Positions 35,974 through 48,400 of a stretch of DNA of 64,000 nt are shown piece after piece (position 1 is the stretch's first letter; each line of letters opens with the position of its first letter). Position numbers and translations under genes: made by a program. Under the pieces are notes generated by a model. It ran no database searches. It was not told the origin of the DNA and was given only the letters and a program-made list of their open reading frames with translations. The DNA is from Myrica gale (lineage: Eukaryota; Streptophyta; Magnoliopsida; Fagales; Myricaceae): NCBI GenBank assembly GCA_963930655.1, contig OZ005603.1, forward strand, positions 10,005,001 through 10,069,000, written 5' to 3'.

Positions 35974-36552
35974 ATGGCTGACTCGGACAACGACTCTGGA
36001 GGGCAAACCAACACGAACTTCAACGGTGATACATCACTGAGGGAGCAGGACAGGTTCTTGCCTATAGCGAACGTGAGCAGGATCATGAAGAAATCGTTAC
36101 CGGCCAACGCGAAGATCTCTAAGGAAGCCAAAGAGACTGTGCAAGAGTGTGTGTCGGAGTTCATCAGCTTCATTACGGGAGAAGCGTCCGACAAGTGCCA
36201 GAGAGAGAAGAGGAAGACGATCAACGGTGACGATCTTCTGTGGGCCATGACGACGCTGGGGTTCGAGGAGTACGTCGAGCCTCTGAAGATTTATCTTCAG
36301 AAGTTCAGAGAGATTGAGGGGGAGAAGAGTACTGTTGTGGGAAGGCAAGGGGAGAGGGATGGTGGTGGTGGTGATGGCAGTGTTGGGAATAGCGGGAACT
36401 CTGGGGGTGGGTTTGGTGGAGGTGGGATGTATGGTGGGGTGCAGTCCACTGTGATGATGATGGGTCATCATCAAAATCAGAATTATCACCATCAAGGGCA
36501 TATGTATGAACCTGGAAGTGGTAGTGGAGTCTCCTCTGCAAGGCCAAGGTAG
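35974..36552 (+). CDS. NF-YB2: NF-YB subunit of the CCAAT-binding factor (NF-YB2/3 type)
   Basis: A single exon gives 192 aa. The start at 35974 ([10 protein letters not shown]) was preferred over an ATG 12 bases upstream because family members begin this way. Residues about 24-113 form the histone-fold core: [53 protein letters not shown] and [20 protein letters not shown], all very highly conserved. The tail is Gly-rich, then His/Met-rich. NF-YB pairs with NF-YC in the cytoplasm, then joins NF-YA or CONSTANS-like partners in the nucleus; NF-YB2 and NF-YB3 promote photoperiodic flowering in Arabidopsis. Sequence alone does not separate NF-YB2 from NF-YB3; the neighbours (mtACP, Ole e 1, NUDT2) favour NF-YB2. 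A foldback transposon lies 337 bases downstream. Confidence 0.94.
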   Translation: MADSDNDSGGQTNTNFNGDTSLREQDRFLPIANVSRIMKKSLPANAKISKEAKETVQECVSEFISFITGEASDKCQREKRKTINGDDLLWAMTTLGFEEYVEPLKIYLQKFREIEGEKSTVVGRQGERDGGGGDGSVGNSGNSGGGFGGGGMYGGVQSTVMMMGHHQNQNYHHQGHMYEPGSGSGVSSARPR

Positions 36553-36889
36553 GTTTTTAAGAAGAACGAAGTTTGTCTGCTGCATAGAGGAATGATCGAT
36601 ATATATTATCTTTTCGAGAACCTCTTACCCTCGTTGCCAAACAGTACTACTGGAACTCCTCCCAAATTACAGAATGGTTTCTCCATATCATCTCCAGCTT
36701 GACGAGTGTGGGTTGTGCATGATTAAGATGTCATGGTTGTAATCTTTGTTTTAATTTTCAGGTTCCCTTTTGTGAGACGATAATGGAGATTTGTATTGCT
36801 TTTCTGTGAAATAAAACTGCAGAAGTTAAAGAAGGTGGAAGAAGCTAGCGTCTCGTAGATCTTCTTCCAACTAGCTAGCATTGAATTAA

Positions 36890-38036
36890 GGGTTAAATGC
36901 ATCACATACCCCTGTGGTATGTGCAAATTACAAATATACCCCTGAGGTAAACAAAGTCATTTACATACTCCTAAGGTAAACATCAAGGTCACAATATGCC
37001 TCTCCGTTAATGTGTCGTTTGAAACACTAACGGTAAATGCTGACGTGGCAAAAATAGACACGTCAGCACCAATCAAATGATGACACGTCATCGCGAATAC
37101 CTCAGTGGCATATTTGCAATTCGCGAATACCACAGGGGCATGAGATGCATTTAAGCCTTTTTTAAAAAAAATATTTAAAATTAATTTTTTAAAAATAGAC
37201 ATGTCAGCACCAATTAGATGATGACACGTCATCCTTTTTAATTTTTTTTTGTAAAAAAATTAAATCTTTAAAAAAAAAGACTTAGTCTCGTTTCCTTCAA
37301 CATCGCACATGTGTTCGTTTCTATCTTTTATATATATAATTTTTTAAAAAAAACTTGCGTAGTTCAACTTAGCCACTGTATTCGTTTATTTGTGTGTGTT
37401 TTTTAACTAAGTATGTTTTTTTTAAAAAAATTAATGAAAAAGGAAAAAAAAATAGAAACGAACACATAGGCTAAGTTGAAGGGAAATGAGGCTAAGTTGT
37501 TTTGTGTTCGTTTTTTAAAAATTAAATTTTAAATATTAAATAAAAAACACACATAAACGAATACAGTGGCTAAGTTGAACTACGCATGTTTTTTTTTAAA
37601 TTTATATATAAAAAAGACAGAAACGAACACATGAGATATGTTGAAGGAAAATGGGGCTAAGTTTTTTTTTAAATAATAATTCTTTTTAAAATTAAAGATG
37701 ATGACGTGTCATCATCTTTTTGGTGCTGATGTGTCTATTTTAAAAAATTTATTTATTTTAAAAAAAAAAACTTAAATGCATCATATGCCCCTGTGGTATT
37801 CGCAAATTGCAAATATGCCCCTAAGGTATTCGCGATGACGTGTCATCATCTGATTGGTGCTGACGTGTCTATTTTTGACACGTCAGCATTTACCGTTATT
37901 GTTTCAAATGGCACATTAACGCAGGGGCATATTGTGACCTTGATGTTTACCTCAGGGGTATGAAAATGACTTTGTTTACCTCAGGGGTATATTTGCAATT
38001 CGCGAATACCACAGGAGTATGAGATGCATTTAACCC
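36890..38036. mobile_element. Mutator-type foldback element
   Basis: The 1147-bp element starts GGGTTAAATGCATCACATAC and ends GATGCATTTAACCC. A perfect 9-bp duplication, TTGAATTAA, flanks it at 36881-36889 and 38037-38045, diagnostic of Mutator-like insertion. Nearly the whole element is self-complementary. The outer arms repeat CCCCTGTGGTAT and GACACGTCAGCACCAAT, and the inner arms (about 37300-37400 and 37540-37640) match over CAGTGGCTAAGTTGAACTACG. The arms also contain internal copies of the terminal sequence. No transposase is encoded. Confidence 0.93.
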
Positions 38037-38045
38037 TTGAATTAA

Positions 38046-38897
38046 ATTACACATATCATATGATGTCGAGTACTTGTAATACCCTTTGCACTTAAGATAT
38101 ACGATCGAGTAAGGTTGAGTAATGTTTGTAGCAGCAGTGAGAAACATTCAATTAATAAGTATCAGGAAATGGGTAATATACAAAAGCCCAGATGACTGAA
38201 TTAATTAAAACATATGGTTTCTATAGGCATGGAGTCTAGGTTCAGATGGTTCAAAAGAAGGATTTTAGAAGCCTAACTTGTAAAGGCTCCAAGAAATTAT
38301 GAAGTTAGGAGGATAAGAGTTGATGAGTGGATAATGTTGGTGTCCTTATTTTGCCCCCTCATTCGGATAGTAAAACATGAGTACTACTGACTACTCCCTA
38401 GAATGGCAGCAGAATTTAGCTGTTCGTCTCTACATTTAGCGAAAGAGACAAAGTACGTCCCTTCTGTTTCCATTTAAATTTGTCTACTTCCCACAGAACT
38501 ATTCAACTACTTTTCTCCACGTTTAGTTGTCTCTTTGGGTATCTAAACGTATATCAAGTTGAACTGAAAGAATTCACTTTCATCTCCAATTAATATTTTA
38601 AATTATATAAGTTCTCCAACAAATGTTCTCTCTATGATCTTGAATGGTTGGCGAAGGGTTTGAAAAAGCTTTGGTCCTATCAGAATCGTTATAGTTCAAA
38701 AAGAAAGAACATTGCTGCAAAATGCTCCAAAAGGCTGTGTAGCTTTTAGTCTCGCTGTCTTTTACCAAGTACCAAGAGGCGTGCATGTGGTCCTAAGGTG
38801 ATAAGAGTACCATGGATATACCCAAGGTGATAGAGTTTCAACATCTATATTGTCATCCGTATACTGCTGCTCGTATAGTTACCGAGAGTCACCAACC
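38046..38897. other. Intergenic spacer
   Basis: AT-rich sequence without a supported gene, RNA or clear repeat. Confidence 0.5.
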
Positions 38898-39264
38898 TAG
38901 GGGTGTTCCCCAACTTAGTGAGTTAGAAAGGCAACATCTGACTCAGACTCAACTTCGACTCTAACTCCGACCAGTCGGAGTAGGGCCGTCTAGGCCCACG
39001 CAACTTAGAAATTTTATCAAATAACAATATTTTTCTTAATAGATTTTACTTAGTAGGTTTTTTTTGGCCCAAAAGGTCCAAACATTTAACATAGTTTCAT
39101 TTTATAGGGGGCAAATATAATTTTTTAAATGTAAATCAGAGTCAGGTTGGAGTCCGCTCTATAGACTCCAAATCCGACTTAATCGAAATTTTTTTAAACT
39201 CCGACCAACTCGACTATATCGGCTAGGAATCGCGTTCAAAGTCACTTTAATTTGCACAGCCCTA
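38898..39264. mobile_element. hAT-like element D, diverged
   Basis: The stretch starts TAGGGGTGTTCCCCAAC and ends TTTGCACAGCCCTA, termini of the same TAGGG type as elements A-C. Its interior repeats ACTCCGAC and CGGAGT-type motifs. The 8-bp flanks (CACCAACC and CAAGCTAT) do not match, so it is older or its ends are misplaced. Confidence 0.55.
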
Positions 39265-40612
39265 CAAGCTATCCCAAAGGTCTAAAACAGCTTTGGTTCG
39301 AGCACTATCCAAGTGGCTCTCGAATTTGAGTTGGATAATGTAGAAGAACATGTTCATTTCCCCTCCAAAAGGCTATGCTTGCTCTGGCCAAGGTGATCTC
39401 TCCTTTCCCACAGGGTTCTCTGAAATCCTGTTGTGTGCGTGCGTTCTAATCTAAGTGAAATATTCTAAACGTACAAACCAAGAGCTTATTTGTGTTCCTT
39501 TCTTGAACAAATCAAGTTTATTTATTTTTTATTTTTACCTACTCACTGAGCCGGCCATGTGGTTCTTGTTCTTCGAGGCCAAGCCTGCCACCAAGAGTTA
39601 TATATGCTAGGCATGCACCGTATGCTTTTATCGAAATAAAAAGTTCCAACATATACAAATTCGTCTTACTAGACCGGCGGAAAATTTTCCCATGCTATCC
39701 TCCCGAGAAAAAGAAGATAAGAAAATTTTTCATCATCTTATATTAATATTAATATATGTACAATTCCTTTGGCCTTTGAATTTGTACACAAGGGTAAACT
39801 GTTGAAGTTGACAGGTTTAGCCTATTTGCAGATAATTTAAATATGTACATCCAAAGTACAGCAAGGGCGGCGGCTCAAATAATTGAGCCGCGAGGGTAGA
39901 TGATTCTCGTGGCAAACCGGCCTTTCCTCGAGTCAAAGTCCTACGTAGGATGATGAAAAGAATGCAAGATTGTATTTTTTAGAACTTCAAAATAAAGGAG
40001 GAAGTTATATACTTTTCAAGTACCAAACTCTGTCAAAGCCCCTCCCAACATAAAGTAGTTCAAATTAATTTGCAATGGAAGCTTTCGCTAAGATCTGGCT
40101 GTCAATATCCGACATACTTTACTCGAAAGTTCGCACTTTAAAAGCTTGTCGAAACAGTGTTATGTGATGATATTAGGTAGTTGGAAGAAACATTACGAAG
40201 AGTTGATCAGTAGTTTAATTAAGGATACAAAAGTGTATTTTCTAAAGAAGAAATGAATTTGGGATCAAGTTTTTCTATGGCATGCTAGTGTTTTATAACT
40301 AACTTTAAGAGATCCCCCGATGTTATCCAAAAACACGTTTGCATTTATTCGGAAATAAAAATCTGTTTCTTTTTGAGTTCTTAATTAAATTTTTACACTA
40401 TTTCAAAAATGGTCTTTGATGATGCCAAATTTGATCTAGCTAGCTCAACAGATGGGTAATGAGCCTCATCCAAGTCCTCCTTTCAGCTATCGAATCTGCA
40501 AAACAAGACAAACTGAATAGAGTTTTTCTGTAGGGGTGAGCCTCTAATGCTTAAGTTAGGATTTGGAGAATATAGCTTAGTAATGGATTTCAATGTGTTT
40601 GCAGAGTATGTA
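39265..40612. other. Intergenic spacer before the solo LTR
   Basis: No gene is supported. It is AT-rich throughout. The last five bases (ATGTA) are one copy of the duplication flanking the solo LTR. Confidence 0.5.
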
Positions 40613-43600
40613 TGTAAGACCTCGATTTCACTATGTAGCTTAAGTTTTCTTCATAAGTACTTTTTATGTATGAGACCTTGTTACTTGAATTTTTAAGGGG
40701 CTGATATGATGAATATTTGGAAATGTATGGTTGACTTATTTTATTATTTAAAGGAAAAGTTTTAGCACCTCTTTGTGCATTCTAATTATAAAATTGAATA
40801 CTATGTGATTTGTGATTTTCTATATTGTAATTTGATCATGCGAAATTAAATATTGCTAAGACTTTGACTCTTAGAAGAATGTGTGTGCTGGTAATAAAGG
40901 ACAAAGAGAGAAATTCAAGTAAGTTGAAGAGCGTAACGTGAACAACAAAAAGAAAAAGAAAAGAGGACAAAAAGACAAAAAAGGCAAAAGACAAATATTG
41001 CCAACTTTGTAGCCAATTAAGTGGGGCGATAGAAACAAAGCTCTTCCCCCCCCCCCATTTAACGTAAAACACTCTCACATTCACTCTTTCATTCACACCA
41101 CACACCAGAACCACACAAAGAGAGAAAGAGGGAGAAAGCCGAGTAGAGAGAAGGAGAAGAAAACAAAGAAAAACAAGTCAAGGTAAGGAAATTCGGCCCT
41201 TTGACATTTCTTCCTCTATGAACTATTTCCTTCTTCAAATTCTTACCATGAATGTCCTAATATATGTGTTCTCTAGTCATCCTTAGTGTCCAGCTGAAAT
41301 CCTAAGGTAAGGAGTAGATTTTGTGCTTTTGGTTTGGAAAATATGACATTGTAGCTAAACTTTGGTGGTTCTTGGTTGCTGTTTCTTGTGAATCAATGTT
41401 AAATATGATAAATATGGGATTTGTAAAGATTTTATGCTCTCTAGTTGTTTGCATGTGAGGTTAAGCGTTTAGATCATGTATTTTTGCAAGTTTTATGTTC
41501 AATATGCATGAAAAGAGAACTTGTTGTGAAATGGTGGCTTAGATGATGAACATTGAGTGTTTAAGGGCCACGAGTATGGCCAAAAATCTTGCTTAGGAGG
41601 AATGAGAGGCCACGGTTTGGTCTTGGATGAAGGGAGTGTACATGCATGTAGCCTTTGGATGATTTTACTTCATTTTTGTCATAATTGAATGTGTCTTGTG
41701 ATATACTTGGTTGTTGATGATGTAAAATTGGAGAAAGGTGGTCATATAGGGGAAAAGGAACAAGGTAGTGATCTGTGAAGAGCTTCTTGTAAGCTTAAGG
41801 TGAGGTTTTGATTGAGAACATGGGATTTGTCCACATGCAAAGGTTGGAAAATGGTATAGGTTATAAGCTTGAATAAGGACTAATTGCATGCGTAATGGAG
41901 AGTGTAACTCTTGATGATTGAAGTAGTGAAACTTGCTGTGATATGTCTTGATAATGGAGGTGAACATGTTGATAATGAATGATAACATATTGGTTGATGG
42001 AAAGTGTAAAATTACCCCTAGGGTTTATGCATAAAGGAAGCCGAGAGTCATTGGATGTTGTTAAGGTTATGTTAGTCTTTCCTTGGTAGGTTAAATAGCA
42101 ATTTTGGGATCTAAGAAGCAAACATGAATGAGTTTGTAATAGGGTGTCAATAATGCAAAATAGGTGTATGATAAAAAAACCTAAGAGAAGGATAAGGTAT
42201 TGATCAAAAGTTGAAAGTTGTTTTGTGTATGCATGACCGAATATGCTATGGTAGGGATATGTGGTGTTTTCCCTTGTAATCGAAAAATATTGAGGTTCAA
42301 AGGAGCTGGAAATAAGTGGTGTTGCTGGAAAGAATAAGTGTACTGAGGTTGAATACGAATCTGATATGAATAGGGTGAAAACAGCAACTTACTCGGGTGT
42401 AATGTTGCATGAAATCACAAGTACTGGCAGATCACTAGACTTGGTTTAAGTTAACTTTAATGACATAGTTTACCCTTCAACCTTAAATTAGAACAGAGGT
42501 CTATGAAAGTAAAAGATTTCAAACTAAATTTCAGGTAATTTCGATGAGTAATGAATTAGTTATGAATTTTGTAAAGGTCTCAACGTCAAGCTGCCAGCAG
42601 CTTTGCACGTCTAGAATTATTGCTAATTTCAAGTGTCTTAGAGAGATCAGTTTAAGTCCAAATTTTACGAATCTGATCTTAGATGTCGAGTCAATGAAAG
42701 AAGAAGATTTGAAGATAAAATCCATGCAAGTAGGAGATGTGTGAAAGAAGTTATGATATTTTGAAAATGGAAGACCGACCTGGAGGCAGCATAATGTTAT
42801 CCTAGGTATTTCACCTAAGATCAAGTATTTTTGGATAATGCATAGGAAGTTCTGATGTGTATGATTATTGTTTTCAATCTGATTTGTAATTTATGAAAGC
42901 TAAAGATGTTTAAAAGAAATGTCACGTTAATGAAATCACATGTTAGAGATACGAATTTGAAATCAAGAACATATATGAGAAATTTCGAGTGTTTATGAGA
43001 ATGTTTATTCCTAAGCTTCTATGTGACGTTCATAATTCACTTGTAGGCAAGAATTCTTCCTAAGCTCAAGAGGATCGAGGTAAGTGAAAACTTACTTTTT
43101 ATTAAAACTAGAATGATACACAACATGATTTTTCATGATCAAGCATGACATGTTATTTATTATCAAGCATGACACGTCATAAGCATTTGCATGTTGTCTT
43201 TCAAGAAAAATAAGTTTTTGTGCAATGAGTGCATGAAAGATGTTTATGACAAGTTACGTTAAGGGGCTTTGGTCGGTACCACACCAAGTTAAGAAGGTAC
43301 ATCCATATTGAAGGACTTTTATGTGAAGGGTGGATATTATCTAAGACGCTCATACTAAAGGACGTTTACGTGAAGGTTGGGTAAGTCCTTGAGGTCTGTG
43401 CAACCACATTGAAGAATGATTGAGAGAAGGTGTGGATCTCCAAGGGTCGTGTCTAGCCTTCAGGTCTGGGGCCACTTCAAGCGCTAGCTCGACCAAATGT
43501 ATGTCTCCAAGGGAAAAAGGGGGACGGTTCCGATGAGAACGCACAATCCTGACTTCAGGGGTTAAATAGAGCGTATGTAGCCCACAAGATTTGAAATGAA

Positions 43601-44210
43601 TCTTTCCAAGATCAAATGCTTTCAAGTTCAAGTATATGTTTCCAAGATCAAGTGTCTTTACAAGTTCAAGTACATGTTTTCAAGAGCAAGTGTATGTGCA
43701 TATGCAAACATGAAGCATACATGCATATCAAGATTCATGATCATTCATGATTTACAAGTTCATGTTTACAAGATCATGTTTTCAAGTTCATGTTTACAAG
43801 TTCATGTTTGAAAGTTCATGTTCCCTTACTGAGTCTTTTGACTCACAAGTTTTTAAATGATATCATTCCAGATGTGTCAGGTGAAAGGAGTCTTGATGAC
43901 TACTTATCTTGAGAGGGAAGACTCTCCATTTATTTTTGAGATGTTGGTGACTATTGATCAATGTGGATTGTCACTTAGGAAGTGTTTTGTTTATGATATG
44001 TAATTAAGATGTTTACTCATTTATAATGAAGTCGATTGTTTAAGTTGAGTTATATGAGAGTTTACTTGGTCTGTCTCTCTCTCAGCAGTATTTATAAAAA
44101 TAAAATTAAATAAATTCCGCTGCTAAGTCTAGGTTAAGTTCGCTGAAGCATTACTCGGGAATGCTCGCGGCTGTCATTAGGCCCTTCTAATTAGCGTTCG
44201 GAGCGTGACA
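40613..44210 (+). mobile_element. Complete solo LTR, Ty3/gypsy (Tekay/Del-like)
   Basis: The 3598-bp unit starts TGTAAGACCTCGATTTC and ends CGTTCGGAGCGTGACA. A perfect 5-bp duplication, ATGTA, lies at 40608-40612 and 44211-44215. It contains no primer-binding site, polypurine tract or gag-pol sequence, so it is a solo LTR left by recombination between two LTRs. Large LTRs with these ends are typical of the Tekay/Del chromovirus lineage; that assignment is inferred. A C run lies near 41046-41058. Open frames across it are not supported as genes. Confidence 0.9.
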
Positions 44211-45470
44211 ATGTACTAACATTTTATATGAGTGTCATTTTGCACTCTCCAGGGGAGGAAATGGTAGAGGCGGAGAAGACGTATCATGAGCCCTTGTCGC
44301 ATTCAGAACTCCTCTTCTTCCGATTGATTGGTGTAGGTGGTGGAAGGTTCGTTCCTTCACACGGTCCCTCCTCTCGCATGCATGAGGAAAGGTCCCATGC
44401 AGAGGGGTTTTCTGTGGTTTGGTAGAATTCAATGGGAAAGGTTTCCCTGCAGGCAAAAGTTCTTTTCGGCTAATGGGACGTGACCCGGTAGACGAGGACA
44501 TTTCTGACCCTTTCAGCAGGCCCACCTCTTTTGGGCGTTGGGACCTCTTAGGCTGGAGAGCCTTCTGGATAAGCTCGGGGCCTGCGATTTCTTCTGACTT
44601 ATGGACCTTTTCCCACGGGGCCTTCTTGTGCTACGCTCGGCCGAACCAAGTTGAGTGGGTCGAAGATTCCACACTCATCTGTCCTCGAGATTAGAAACTA
44701 ATCATATGCGGTCCTTAGATTTTGCATGCTAAATTATAAAAAACGAACCTTCCCTAGAAATTTAAATATGTTTGCCTCCTCTTGCATCAGTATAATATGG
44801 CAGTACTCCTTTGCGAGAAGGCATGAATTCTTTGCAAACACTATGTACTTGTTAGCATTTCTGGTATTCGAGGACAGGATCTCGTGGTGACATGTACAAT
44901 TACACGAATGCAAACCGGCAACCCAAACCTTGCTGCTGCTTCAGAAATGTACTGGCCGATCGGTGGATCAGGAACAATGTTTGGACTGCCCGATTTGTGT
45001 TGCTTTTTACAGATTCATGCTAAATCTCACTTGTTTATAAATGCAGATAGAGGGGAGGTCTGGGTTCAACCTAGACCTCCAAAGTCTTACGGATTGCTAA
45101 TCGCCAGAGGCATCATTCCCACGATTCACCGACCTATTGCCGGTGTCCATCTCATAAACAGAATATAAGCAGCTTCGTCCTTATGCAGATAATTAATTCG
45201 CACGTGCAGGAAATTTACTTATCTCAAAGAACAATGAAATAAAAAAGAAACTTGTAGCAAAAACCCAAACCAACTTAGCCCAATTTTTAGTGTTTGAAGC
45301 TATCGATCTCTTATTCCAGGATGAAAGATTAGTAACAGAAGATGTATTTCTTTAAATACTAATCTGGGACAGCAGCATTGTCCGCATTATGGATCAACTA
45401 ATACATCTATCAAATTGCAAGAATCAAAACTTAGTAAGAGTGTGATTTCAGCGGCCGAATAATAGATACG
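44211..45470. other. Spacer and NUDT2 3' region
   Basis: Positions 44220-44700 and 44880-45170 have open plus-strand frames that resemble no family I know and show no splice pattern. The last few hundred bases are the presumed 3' untranslated region of the minus-strand Nudix gene. Confidence 0.5.
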
Positions 45471-48400
45471 TCACTCCCTACTGAGACCCCATCTGTTCCA
45501 ATACAAATAACCCTTTTTACCAGAAACACCTGCCGTTGTTTGCACCGGAGAAAATCCAGAATACGTCCTGTCAGCCTTTGCCAAACATATGTCAATAATG
45601 TACCTCATAAGCTCATGTTGTTGGACAAATGGCTGTGCTGCATATTCCTCGAACGGCATCCACTGCAGGCAATAGTGAATGTGAGGCAAGTTTGTCAGCT
45701 ACAGAAGGTACTAGGTGTTATATCATTTCCTCTTTTCTTTGGTAAATGAATGACGGCAATACTATCTTAAATAATCAGTTTCTCAGAACCGTACAAGTTT
45801 AAGCAGAATAAGGCTATGGAGAAGCTAGCGAAGTGTGAGCCATTAGAGGGGGAGTGTGCAGCAGCTCGACTGGGAGTGCGGGAAGCCATCAATAGAGGGA
45901 CACCAAAGTATTATCTTGGAAGGGGATTCGACAGCGGTAACTAAGGCTATCCAGAGCTACCCAAAGAGAACTGAGTGGCGAATTTTTGACAAGGTGGAGG
46001 AAATCCATCGGGATCTTCAGCGGCTTCTTAGCTGGAAAGTCCACCAGGTGAATAAAGGTGCAAATATGTTGGCACACCATCTAGCTCGTTGGGCAGCCTC
46101 CAAGATCAGTCTGGAGGCCACCCCACTTTACCTGAGCATGTGACTGAACTTCCCTTGGTTTATAAGGGATCTGACCCCCCTTAGTTGTAGTAGTTTGTTT
46201 TGTTTTTTGGATACCAGATTTAGACTGGTTGTTTTGTTTGTACTTTTCTGTTTTTCTTTCGTGAAATGAAGCTTTCCGTCTTGACTTAAAAAAAAAAAAG
46301 TCTCATGCAAGAAGCATTTATCAGGATAATAGGAGCATAAAGTTACAAGGTGGGGCTGTTAGACGATGTCTCCAAGAACATAGTTATTAACAGAGTTAAA
46401 CTGGCGACAATTGTATATAAATAAATGCTTCCATACGTCAAGGGAGAAACAGATACATATTTTCTAATCCTCTATTTGACCAGAAATTACCTGAGCTGCC
46501 TCTATCTCTGATTCCTGTTTCTCAATATTGGAGGAGAGGGGTCGTAGCATGCACACAAAGTATAAATCTGACTTCTCAAAAAACGACTTGTGGGTTTGTC
46601 TGTAAATTTATAGAAAGACGTTTCATTAGACTAAGTTCCAGGAAGTAACTACAAGTAAACAATAAGCTTGAGAGATAGTGAACAACACTTGTATCCATTG
46701 TATTGAATGCAGAAATTTTTGAAAGACTCCAACTAATATGAGAGTACATCAATAACAAATTTGAGGTGCAAGGAGAGCACATAGGTTCCTTTAAGATAGA
46801 GTGGTATTAATGTACTGATTTCATATACAGCCATGAAGCACATGGCTGCCATAAAAACCTAGGACCTCCGGACATGAGGGTAGAAATTTCCTGAGTTTTG
46901 GAGATGTTACCAACAACACTTTACAATCTAGGCTGGAAGATAGAAGTCCCTCGAATGAATTTACATCAAAAATTTTTATTCTAAGTAAATCTGTTACCTG
47001 AATGCAAGCACCTCCACAAATTCTGATTCAATCTGAAGCAACAAAATTTGCAGAAAATTTGCCAATAAAATTACATCAATGAATCAGTATACATAACTTA
47101 AGCAACTGGAGAGTCTAATAAAAATCTAAGTCACATAATTATCACTTACTCCTGTCTCTTCTTTAACTTCTCTCACAGCAGCTGCACAGATATCTTCTCC
47201 CTTGGGAGACAATAGAGTTCAATAAGGAGAACATACACAATGCATAGTTTCACGAAGATGAAGAGCTTAGCCTGATGTACTAACCTCGTCAACAGCTCCT
47301 GTAGGGAACTTCCAGATTCCTGTTCCCCGGAAAAACCCATTCTTTTCTTGGACCACAAGCACCTACAGGTACAAGTGGAAAATCCAGAATTTAGACATGA
47401 CCACAGACTCGCTAAGCAAGTAATTTCTTAAATTCAGTCTGCAATAGAAAGTATACAGGGTCTCTTCTTTTACTCCAGAAGCGAGAAGCCCTCACTGCTT
47501 GATAAAATTTGAAAGTAACAGTCAAGGATGGTTCATGGTGAATACAAGTGAGTGAGTGAGTGAGTGATGTGTGTGTGTGAGAGAGAGAGAGAGAGAGGCA
47601 GAAGGACACAGATACCGGCAGAGTAGTATTTTGGTTCTTCAAATATGAGGTTCAGTAATAGATTGGAGTTGGAAAGGATGATAGGAAATAAAAAACAAAA
47701 AAAAAGATCTTGTAGCTAAAAAGTTAAAAGGGATGAGCTGCTGCCTCCCGCTTGTGTAATAGACGTATACATTCTAAAAGACCCATTTGTGCTTTAGACG
47801 TATACATCTGTCTCCATTAATGTGTATGTGCTATGCCCAATAACCAAGTCATGGTAGATACACACAAGAAAGTGCAAACACATAGTAGATGCAGGAGGTA
47901 AATAAGGTGGAAAGGAAAATTTAGAAGCAACTGAAACATACCGAATAAGAGGAGGAATGATTATTAAACTTCTGTAAGAAGTGCAAAGAAAGAATTGTAG
48001 GAAGAAGGAATTGGGAAGTATGTTGTTGAGACTAGAACAAAAACTATAAATTAACAAATCCAAGTATTAAATTGTAACATCATAAATCTGTTAAAAGAGG
48101 TAGGTATCTGTTAACTCAAATGTTTCAGCAATCAATAATAATGACAATGTTTCTAAAGGATCGAGGTGTTTTCATAACAACCTAGATTGTGTAGTGGCGT
48201 TTACCAGCATCTAGACTACAACCTTTACGAAGAAAAGGTGTGAACCAGAAACTTAATTGACGAGTACAAAGAAACAAGATGAAGCATGGTACAACTTTGA
48301 AGCATCTTTCCATGGAAGCTTTAGAAGTCCGATGCTGCCCTTCACCAACGTATAAAGGGCATAAGCAAGCTTCATTTTCCTATCGAAACTGGAAAGTATT

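Noticed and set aside
38890..39272. 8-bp duplication for element D
   Set aside because: CACCAACC and CAAGCTAT do not match, so I did not claim a target duplication.
44228..45168. Three open frames right of the solo LTR
   Set aside because: No recognised motif and no linking splice sites. Possibly old transposon sequence but not provable.
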